From the NCBI GenBank assembly GCA_030426955.1, contig JAUHXS010000001.1, positions 1 through 64,000 on the forward strand: a stretch of 64,000 nucleotides of DNA. Direction: 5' to 3'. A program made the translations under genes and the position numbers. The stretch's first letter is position 1, and each line of letters begins with the position of its first letter. Shown piece by piece: positions 57,067 to 64,000 of this stretch. The stretch comes from Bacteroidia bacterium. GTDB taxonomy: Bacteria; Bacteroidota; Bacteroidia; Chitinophagales; JAUHXS01. The notes below the pieces were generated by a model that saw nothing but the letters and a program-made list of their open reading frames with translations, searched no databases and was not told the origin of the DNA.

Positions 57067-59621
57067 TAGTGTTTGATTATTCTTTGAATAGAGTAATTAT
57101 CTCCAGCATACACCTTGACTACATACATACCACTTGGCATATCGGAAGTATTGACTGGGATATCGTTTGCATTTGATGGAATGATTGATTTGACAAGCAT
57201 GCCATTGAGATCATAAATTTCGATACTAATATTTGCTCGGAGCGTCTTATTCGAAATAATAAACTGATCTTTAAAAGGGTTAGGGCTAACTTTAATCCAG
57301 TTTTCGGTAGAATAGTATTCCTTCACAGAAGAAGAGTTGGTATCTCCGATAATAACAAACTTGGTAATACTATCAACTAAGCCACATGAGTTAGATACCG
57401 TAAGCGTAATCTTATTTACGGATGGGTTTTCGAAACTCCAAGTTGGGTTTTGTTCGCTTGAAATGGCAATATTATCGCCAAAGTTCCAATGCCAAATGTT
57501 AGTATTGATAGATTGATCTTCAAAATGAACACTGTCTCCCACAACCGTAAAATCAAAATCGGCTTGAATACTACTTGAGTCAGTTATGATAATTGCTGAT
57601 TGGTAAGTTCCTAAGCAGCCATCGCTTATTGCAGATAATCTTACATTGTATGTGTTTGGAGTTCCGTAGATGTGAGAAGGATTTTTTGTCAATGCAGTAT
57701 CTCCATCACCAAAGTCCCATTTCCAGTCTGTAGCATTATCTGAAGATGTATTATTGAAGAATACACTATCTTCTATGCAAGCATGATTATGGTCAAATGA
57801 AAGATTTACACCTTTTACCTCGATAATAACTTTTGCTGTGTCTGTACCACAACTATTAGGCTCTGGTATAATTAGCTTTATTTCATAGGTTCCAGCACTA
57901 TCGTACTCATAAGAAATGTTTGATGTGGATGGTGAAATAATGTTCCCGTCTCCCATATCCCAATAGCTATGAGGGCTAGGCGATGGTTGGCTCAAATCGA
58001 AAAGCTCAAAAGTTTCTCCAATGCAAAAGTTTGTTTTTTGTAAATCAAAATTTGCTTTAGCTTGAATATTGTCTGCAACCTTTAATGTTTTTACAAGAGA
58101 GTAGGTAGTATTGCCACAACCATTAGTTACAGAGAAGAATACTGGGTATTCTCCAGAATTGGTATAGCTATGAGTTGATATAGTTGAGGAGGAAGAGGTA
58201 TTATCTCCAAAGTACCACATATGGTCATGACTGTAGTTGGTATTGCCAGGAGTGAATATAATGGGTGTTGAAATACATGCTGCGTCTATGTATGCGTTTG
58301 GAGTAATGGAAAAATTTGAAAAGGAAGGTTGAAGGGTTGAGTCTAATTGTATGCTATAAGTTGTCGTATCCTTTCTATTGCATGAGCTTTGTGCGATTAG
58401 TGTTATATCATGTGGACCGATATCATTAAATAAATGCTTTGTGTTAAAGTCACTAGATGATGCTCCGTCACCAAAGTCCCAAATTGATTCAGAGGCATTT
58501 GTGCTTGAATTATTTAAATATAAGGTATCACCAGGGCATGCGTTTTGCCAGAAAAAGTCCGCTGCAACAGTTGCTCCAAGTGAGTCAATAATAACGATAA
58601 TTGAATCCTCAAAAGCATCGCCACAATAATTAGTCGCAATAGACTTGACGGTGTAAGTGTCAGCAATGGCATAGCTGTGAGTTGAAATAAGTTGATTGGA
58701 AATGCCCCCATCTCCGAAATCTATTATGATACTAGCTAGGTTAATGCCACTAATAGAAAAGGTTATGTCTTCTCCGATACAAGCATTTTCTCCCCATGGT
58801 ATGGATGATGAAAGAAAGGCTGTAAAAGGAAGACTTGGTGAAATGTCAATATTTCTATAAGCGGTGTCGGATCCACAATTATTTGAAGCAATTAGTTCTA
58901 CGTTATAGTTGCCAGTAGTATTAAATGTTTCAACGGGAGACCACTGATTAGACGTATTTCCATTCTTAAAATCCCAACTAAATACAGTTGAGTTTTCGGT
59001 AGTACTATTATTGTTAAACGTAATAGGTGTGCCTGGACAAGCTGAAAAAAGAGAAGGCAGAAAAGATCCAAATGGTTTATGGGTAGATGACACCTCATGG
59101 GTTTCATAGGTCGTGTCAGCACCACACTGATTACTTGCAATAAGTTGAATTGTATAAAATCCAGTATCCGCATATTGGTGTGTAGGGTTTAAATTTTGGC
59201 TAGTAAAACCATCTCCAAAATCCCATGAATAACTCCCAATAGATTGATTGCTAACCCCTGGCTCTATGTTGCCTCCTATGCAACTTTTAATGGGTGCGCT
59301 GAAAGTTGCATTGATCGGTTCTTGAAGATGTATAGCCTTTATTATTGATGCACTATCACCACTGGAGTTATAAGCGGTGAGCTTTACAATAATATCAGAA
59401 TATGCAATAAAACTTGGATTTTCATCAGTAGAACTACTTTCATTTATAAATTCCCAAAAGTAGCTGGTTGCATCTGTGCTTGCGTTGTTGAAATAAATGG
59501 TATCGGGGTTGAAGTTGATCAGGCAGCCTCCATTTTGAAAAGTATAATCGAAATCGGCTGTTAGCTGTGCAAAGCTAGTTAGTTGAAATATGGTTAAAAG
59601 CGATAGTAGGGGTCTTTTCAT
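57066..59621 (-). CDS. Multi-PKD secreted protein with T9SS type A tail
   Basis: An 851-residue exported protein made almost wholly of about nine PKD domains, each with a WDFGDG or close variant (SWDFGDGFTSQNLNPTHQY, WDFGDGASSSDFNTKHLF, KWDFGDGDTALTKNPSHIY). It ends in a type A sorting domain (KVSPNPFKDQF...LNGMLVKSII...GMYVVKVYAG). PKD arrays form elongated stalks on surface proteins. Its stop overlaps the next start (TAATG), so it is translationally coupled to the frameshifted propeller gene. Confidence 0.9.
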   Translation of the reverse strand: MKRPLLSLLTIFQLTSFAQLTADFDYTFQNGGCLINFNPDTIYFNNASTDATSYFWEFINESSSTDENPSFIAYSDIIVKLTAYNSSGDSASIIKAIHLQEPINATFSAPIKSCIGGNIEPGVSNQSIGSYSWDFGDGFTSQNLNPTHQYADTGFYTIQLIASNQCGADTTYETHEVSSTHKPFGSFLPSLFSACPGTPITFNNNSTTENSTVFSWDFKNGNTSNQWSPVETFNTTGNYNVELIASNNCGSDTAYRNIDISPSLPFTAFLSSSIPWGENACIGEDITFSISGINLASIIIDFGDGGISNQLISTHSYAIADTYTVKSIATNYCGDAFEDSIIVIIDSLGATVAADFFWQNACPGDTLYLNNSSTNASESIWDFGDGASSSDFNTKHLFNDIGPHDITLIAQSSCNRKDTTTYSIQLDSTLQPSFSNFSITPNAYIDAACISTPIIFTPGNTNYSHDHMWYFGDNTSSSSTISTHSYTNSGEYPVFFSVTNGCGNTTYSLVKTLKVADNIQAKANFDLQKTNFCIGETFELFDLSQPSPSPHSYWDMGDGNIISPSTSNISYEYDSAGTYEIKLIIPEPNSCGTDTAKVIIEVKGVNLSFDHNHACIEDSVFFNNTSSDNATDWKWDFGDGDTALTKNPSHIYGTPNTYNVRLSAISDGCLGTYQSAIIITDSSSIQADFDFTVVGDSVHFEDQSINTNIWHWNFGDNIAISSEQNPTWSFENPSVNKITLTVSNSCGLVDSITKFVIIGDTNSSSVKEYYSTENWIKVSPNPFKDQFIISNKTLRANISIEIYDLNGMLVKSIIPSNANDIPVNTSDMPSGMYVVKVYAGDNYSIQRIIKH

Positions 59622-59794
59622 AAAAGGTGTTTATGAAAAGTTAACTTATTGATTTACTTTAAATGTAGCAATGTTGTTTAAAAATTTAGTTTTTTGGCTA
59701 TTTTTTAGTCTTTAGCAAATTGGTTATCATTGTTTAGTGAATTATGCTGTTAGCTTTCTGGATGGAGTTGGGTTTTGGAATTTTAATGAGTGAG

Positions 59795-61702
59795 TCAATA
59801 CAATAATGTCACATTACCTTTAATAAATAATTCTTCTGACTTATTAAGCTGCTCTATTAATCCAGTAATTTTATAAACGTATGTTCCGCGGTTAAGTAAT
59901 CTCCCTTTGTATTTGCCATCCCAGTATTTATTTGGATCATCTGTTTGATAAATAAGCTTTCCTTTTCGGTCGTATATAGAAATAAGATATTCTACCAAAT
60001 TTAAATTTATAATGGGCTTGAACTGTTTGCCATCAATGGGAGAGAAAACGTTAGGTATAAAATATCCAGAACTACACAAGATATCTGAACTTTCAATGAC
60101 TTTAACATACTGTTCTTTTTTAAGACTATCTTGGCCATAGGCACTTATGACTTTTAGCTTTACCTTATAGATTCCTGGACGATCATAACATATAGATGAT
60201 GGGTTTTGCTCATTTGATGATGAGGGAGTTCCACCTTCAAACTCCCATAGCCAATTAGCAGGACTATTTTTGCTGCTGTCAAAAAAGCTGATGCAAGTAT
60301 TTGGGCAGAGAACAGTATCGTTTGCTATAAAGTTAGCAATGGGCTCGTAGCAATATTTCTTTGATTCAACCACCGTTGTGATTTCGAATATTTCAGGATT
60401 AGCAACGCTATCTTTCGTCTTAACATTATGAACAATTCCATAGTTATTGATTAAGGGATTTGTGATTTTTGATTTTGTGAAAGAAATAGAATCGCTGCAA
60501 TCAAATTCAAAATTTTCTGGAATTTTTAATAAATGAACATCCGATTTAAAATCGTCAGTATAGGTTTGGCCTGCAATGAAGAGTTTATTGGAAATGGAAC
60601 GTTCTCTCAAAAAAATATACCCATCATCATTTAGATTTTTAATTCCAATATTCTTTTGATCAATTATATTTCCATCCGTATCTAGTTTGATAATAGAAGT
60701 ACTTGAGTTTTCAATGCTGTCAGTAACTAATGAATTGGTTAGAAGATTTAGGCTATTGTCATTATCCAAAGCAATATCAAAGCCGAAACACCTCTTATCT
60801 TGTTCATAAGTGTTCCCAGATAAATAGACTCCATTTACGTTCATTTTATATAGAAATGCTTTGTTTTTTAGAGTGGCCGTATCATGTGTTAAGCCACATA
60901 TGAGGAAAGTTGAATCATCTAATACGATTGTGCTTTCAGGACTATCATACGTATCAAATGAGGTACTCAGGTTTTTTGTCCAAATAACATTGGAAGTGGC
61001 AATATCAACTCTCATCATGAAAATGTTATTATTATCTTCTAGTGATATTCCTGATATTAAGCAAGAGCCGTCATTTAGTTTTATAATGTCAGTTGGAGTA
61101 GTCCAAGATGTAGTTTGTATCCATTTGCTCCATTCAATATCTCCGTCAGAAGATAATTTATAAATGTAAGGGGAGTGGGTGAAAGAATTGTATCCACGAG
61201 TATCGCCAGAAATTAAATAGCCTCCATCATTAGTTTGTATAATTTGAGGATATCTATCCTGATTGTATGTGAAAGTACTATCGCTGCTATAAGTTTTTGA
61301 CCAAATAACGGAACCGTTAAAATCAAGTTTCATGAGCCATAGGTCTAAGGAAAAGCTTCCACCAACTGTATCTGCAGGATTTATAACAAAGCTCAATGTT
61401 TCTCCAGCAAGCATCAAGTTGTCATCTTCTGTCACAATGATGGAGCTAGGTCGTTCAAAAGAGCTTCCGCCATATGTTTTTGTAAAAATGGCTTCACCAT
61501 TACTATCAGTTTTTGTTAAGAAGATGTCGTACCCGCCAGCACCGAACGCATTCGTATGTCCTGTTATAAAAATCTCTTTCTGGTCAGTTATGACAGCGTC
61601 TGCTACAAATTCGCTGCTATCTGTTCCAAAGGATATTTGGAAATAATTTTCTTGGGCTTGAGAAATTAGTATACCTAATAGAAAAAAGATAATTATCCTC
61701 AA
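59795..61702 (-). CDS. Propeller/PKD secreted protein with T9SS type B tail
   Basis: A 635-residue exported protein: signal peptide (MRIIIFFLLGILISQAQ), a propeller of DGGYLISGD and VTEDDNLMLAGET type repeats (about 20-420), a PKD domain (WLWEFEGGTPSSSNEQNPS) and a type B sorting domain (YFIPNVFSP, ISIYDRKGKLIYQTDDPNKYW, GNVTLLY). The start is TTG, overlapping the stop of the upstream gene (TTGA). A similar layout is found at 21134-24067. Confidence 0.87.
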   Translation of the reverse strand: MRIIIFFLLGILISQAQENYFQISFGTDSSEFVADAVITDQKEIFITGHTNAFGAGGYDIFLTKTDSNGEAIFTKTYGGSSFERPSSIIVTEDDNLMLAGETLSFVINPADTVGGSFSLDLWLMKLDFNGSVIWSKTYSSDSTFTYNQDRYPQIIQTNDGGYLISGDTRGYNSFTHSPYIYKLSSDGDIEWSKWIQTTSWTTPTDIIKLNDGSCLISGISLEDNNNIFMMRVDIATSNVIWTKNLSTSFDTYDSPESTIVLDDSTFLICGLTHDTATLKNKAFLYKMNVNGVYLSGNTYEQDKRCFGFDIALDNDNSLNLLTNSLVTDSIENSSTSIIKLDTDGNIIDQKNIGIKNLNDDGYIFLRERSISNKLFIAGQTYTDDFKSDVHLLKIPENFEFDCSDSISFTKSKITNPLINNYGIVHNVKTKDSVANPEIFEITTVVESKKYCYEPIANFIANDTVLCPNTCISFFDSSKNSPANWLWEFEGGTPSSSNEQNPSSICYDRPGIYKVKLKVISAYGQDSLKKEQYVKVIESSDILCSSGYFIPNVFSPIDGKQFKPIINLNLVEYLISIYDRKGKLIYQTDDPNKYWDGKYKGRLLNRGTYVYKITGLIEQLNKSEELFIKGNVTLLY

Positions 61703-64000
61703 TGTTTTACTACTTTATAACTGTGCTTATTATTATCAGTTTCTATTATTGCCATATAATACCCAGATTTTAAATGGGCCAAATCAATTTGTAATGAGCT
61801 AATTAAAGAAACCTGTTTTTCAAATACATTTTGTCCTAAGGCGTTCATTATCAAAATTCTTGTCTTCTTATTGATGTTTAAGTTCTTGATGAACAAAGCA
61901 GATAAGCCAATGTCGTAAACAGCCAGAGGGGTATTGGGGGGTGCTAACTCTTGAATGGAGGTAATTATTAAGGAAATTGGATCTGATGTATAAATGCCAC
62001 AAGTATTTGTAACCCTTACCTTATAAATTCCTGTGCTTTCAGCATGATAAGTCGCATTATTTTCATTGATCAAAGAAGCATCATTTTTTATCCATTGAAA
62101 AGTGTAGCCGATAATGGAATCTGTTGAAAGTATGATTGTATTTCCTTCGTTTATGGTGTCAATAGTTGCTATTTCGGGAATTAATGCAGAATGTACAAAT
62201 ATATTTTGTTGATCTATAATTGCATCAAAGCATCCATTAGAAACCTTAACGGTATAGTTGCCATTATTTCTTGCTATAAAAGTTGATGAATCTGCATTGT
62301 TAATGGAGTCATCGTTGAGTAGCCACTGATAGGTATATAACCTATTATAAAAAGTTGACAGAAGGGTACTGTCATCATCGCAAAAAATTGAGTCTCCAAT
62401 TACATTTATTACGCCTTGAGGAGCTTGAGTAAACTCAATTACTTCAGCAGCAGGAGATAAATAACTGCAAGTATCTTGAGTAACTTCAACAGCATAAAGC
62501 CCAGAGGACATCACTGTTAAAAACCTTGTTGTAGTTGCTGAAATCAAGGTGTCATTCTTGTACCAAGAATAGGTTGCTAGATTTATCGAATCTGCCTCTA
62601 AAATAGCACTATCGCCTGTGCAAAAGTTCAAATCATCATTAGATGATATCGAAACCTGGGATGAGAATATCACCGTAACTGTATTTGAAAGACTATCACA
62701 ACATTGATTAGAAACACTTACTTGGTAGTTGCCCGATGTTCTGGCTATTAGTTTATAAAGTGTATCATTTGAAATAGGAGCATTATCTCTAAACCATTGA
62801 AAATTACTGAAAGGTGCATTAAAAACATTGCTTAGAACGATACTATCCTTATCACAGATTACGATCGTATCTGGAGCGTCTATCTCAGCAAGCGGACTTT
62901 TGTTTATTATACTAGTTAGTAATACGATTCCATTTTGAGTGCTGCCATTATCTATAAAAGCTTCAGGAGCACCTATCAGTATTTCATTTATGCTATCTCC
63001 ATTTAAATCAAAGTTATATGGTATAATAGCGTGTCCAAACTTACCATTATCAGTATAGGGATTTATTGAGGAGTAGGACGAAATAAGGGAGCTACTAGCA
63101 CCATCAAATAAATAAGTTATGCCCTGTCCATCTTCATGAAATTCATTTGGAGCACCAATAATTAAGTCATTAATGCCATCTTGATTAACATCGCTTTTGA
63201 TGGTGTTAACAGATGCGCCAAATTTGGAATTATTTAATGGTATAGGTTGTTCAAAACTGAGGACATGATTACCATTGCCACCATTAAATAAATGAGCTTT
63301 CCCTGCCGATGAGCCGCCAACCTTTTGCCCAGGAGCGCCTACTAAAATGTCGGGAATGTCGTCACCTGTTATATCGTCTGTTTTTGATACCGAAAAGCCT
63401 AGATTACTGTTTGGAGAGATATTTGCAATACTTAAAGTTTTAATACTATCTCTATTCTGTCCACTAAATATGAATACTGCTCCAGCATTAGTCGAATCAT
63501 GAATGTTTAGATACGGACTTCCTATAATGATATCTTGAAATCCATCATTATTAATATCATCAATAATATCTACAGCAAATCCAAATTGCCCATTGTCTTG
63601 ACTTATAGGTGGGTTTATGGTGTCTATGATAGATCCATCTGTACCGCTAAATATATAAACTCTGCCTACATTTGCATCCTCTCCAGAGCCAGATGATTCT
63701 CCAGGAGCAGAGACTACAATATCATTTTTCCCATCTCCATTGATGTCATTAATGGCATTTACCTTATGGCCGAAACGTCCATTTTCTTCCATTTGAGGAG
63801 AGGCAATCGAAAATAAAGTATCAAACGTCAAGATATTAAAAACAAATACCCTGCCCGAATTGTCGAACCCTGGATTGTTATATTGTCTTGCTCCAACTAT
63901 TAAATTGGGCGTATCACTTTTTAAGTAAGTTTGGTTTGTACTAGATAAGCTGTATCCAAATTGCTGTAAATAAGTGTGTGAAGGTGTTGATAGACTGGCT
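61699..64000 (-). CDS. FG-GAP/integrin-alpha-like and Ig-like secreted protein, 5' end outside window
   Basis: The frame is open to the window edge at 64000, so the true start and signal peptide lie outside; a start at 63831 is an artefact of truncation. Several FG-GAP repeats with Ca2+-binding DxNxDGxxD loops come first (INDINGDGKNDIVVSAPG, DINNDGFQDIIIGSP, DVNQDGINDLIIGAP, DLNGDSINEILIGAP), followed by four Ig/PKD-like repeats with paired cysteines and a type-A-like C-terminal domain (MNALGQNVFEKQVSL...GYYMAIIETDNNKHSYKVVKH). A calcium-dependent surface propeller is likely. Its stop overlaps the next gene's TTG start. Confidence 0.85.
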   Translation of the reverse strand, partial: ASLSTPSHTYLQQFGYSLSSTNQTYLKSDTPNLIVGARQYNNPGFDNSGRVFVFNILTFDTLFSIASPQMEENGRFGHKVNAINDINGDGKNDIVVSAPGESSGSGEDANVGRVYIFSGTDGSIIDTINPPISQDNGQFGFAVDIIDDINNDGFQDIIIGSPYLNIHDSTNAGAVFIFSGQNRDSIKTLSIANISPNSNLGFSVSKTDDITGDDIPDILVGAPGQKVGGSSAGKAHLFNGGNGNHVLSFEQPIPLNNSKFGASVNTIKSDVNQDGINDLIIGAPNEFHEDGQGITYLFDGASSSLISSYSSINPYTDNGKFGHAIIPYNFDLNGDSINEILIGAPEAFIDNGSTQNGIVLLTSIINKSPLAEIDAPDTIVICDKDSIVLSNVFNAPFSNFQWFRDNAPISNDTLYKLIARTSGNYQVSVSNQCCDSLSNTVTVIFSSQVSISSNDDLNFCTGDSAILEADSINLATYSWYKNDTLISATTTRFLTVMSSGLYAVEVTQDTCSYLSPAAEVIEFTQAPQGVINVIGDSIFCDDDSTLLSTFYNRLYTYQWLLNDDSINNADSSTFIARNNGNYTVKVSNGCFDAIIDQQNIFVHSALIPEIATIDTINEGNTIILSTDSIIGYTFQWIKNDASLINENNATYHAESTGIYKVRVTNTCGIYTSDPISLIITSIQELAPPNTPLAVYDIGLSALFIKNLNINKKTRILIMNALGQNVFEKQVSLISSLQIDLAHLKSGYYMAIIETDNNKHSYKVVKH

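Overview
The window is a chromosomal stretch of a Bacteroidota bacterium, probably a marine or free-living Cytophagales- or Saprospirales-like organism. The signs are an AT-rich genome, a fused SecDF, BshC (bacillithiol synthesis), a PorP/SprF-type protein, candidate promoters of the TAnnTTTG type, and about ten proteins ending in type IX secretion system (T9SS) C-terminal sorting domains of type A or B. No tRNA, rRNA, CRISPR array, prophage or complete insertion sequence was seen. Several genes appear to start at TTG.

Layout. 1-6200: tsaD, a hotdog thioesterase, a lipobox-bearing BNR/sortilin-like T9SS protein, an SDR and an AI-2E-family permease, all on the plus strand. 6200-7100: a minus-strand YeaO-like DUF488 gene and an AAC(6')-like acetyltransferase. 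7200-11900: miaB, a receiver-less sigma-54 activator, lptE, a Lys-rich protein and secG in one plus-strand run. 11900-15600: a large T9SS type A protein and an unknown protein on the minus strand. 15800-18800: groES-groL and a prohibitin-like gene. 18800-27100: secreted T9SS proteins plus a Tet-family MFS transporter; one T9SS gene is broken by a 348-bp structured insertion. 27300-32200: AIM24-like gene, secDF and an outer-membrane barrel gene. 32400-40200: rimO-bshC-TonB-dependent receptor run, a small heat-shock protein, a lipoprotein and a small Cys-patterned T9SS protein. 40200-50700: tamB, a SiaB/SiaC-type kinase and phosphoprotein pair, a SpoU methyltransferase, htrA, dapF and recF. 50700-55200: pdhA, a TPR membrane protein, aroQ, a PorP/SprF-like gene and a GT2 glycosyltransferase. 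55200-64000: a minus-strand run of PKD/propeller/FG-GAP proteins with T9SS tails; the last gene leaves the window at its 5' end.

Most of the window is housekeeping (tRNA and ribosome modification, chaperonin, Sec translocation, outer-membrane biogenesis, redox thiol synthesis) interleaved with surface proteins for T9SS. The points most worth a second look are: (1) sigma-54-like -24/-12 elements of identical geometry upstream of groES and the Hsp20 gene, in a genome segment that also carries a receiver-less GAFTGA activator; (2) two paralogous PKD/propeller proteins that have each been cut off from their type B sorting domain, one by the 348-bp element and one by an A8-tract frameshift; (3) two 70-bp palindromic arrays of ten heptamers, one of which encodes the LptE signal peptide; (4) a small family of Cys-patterned T9SS proteins of unknown function.
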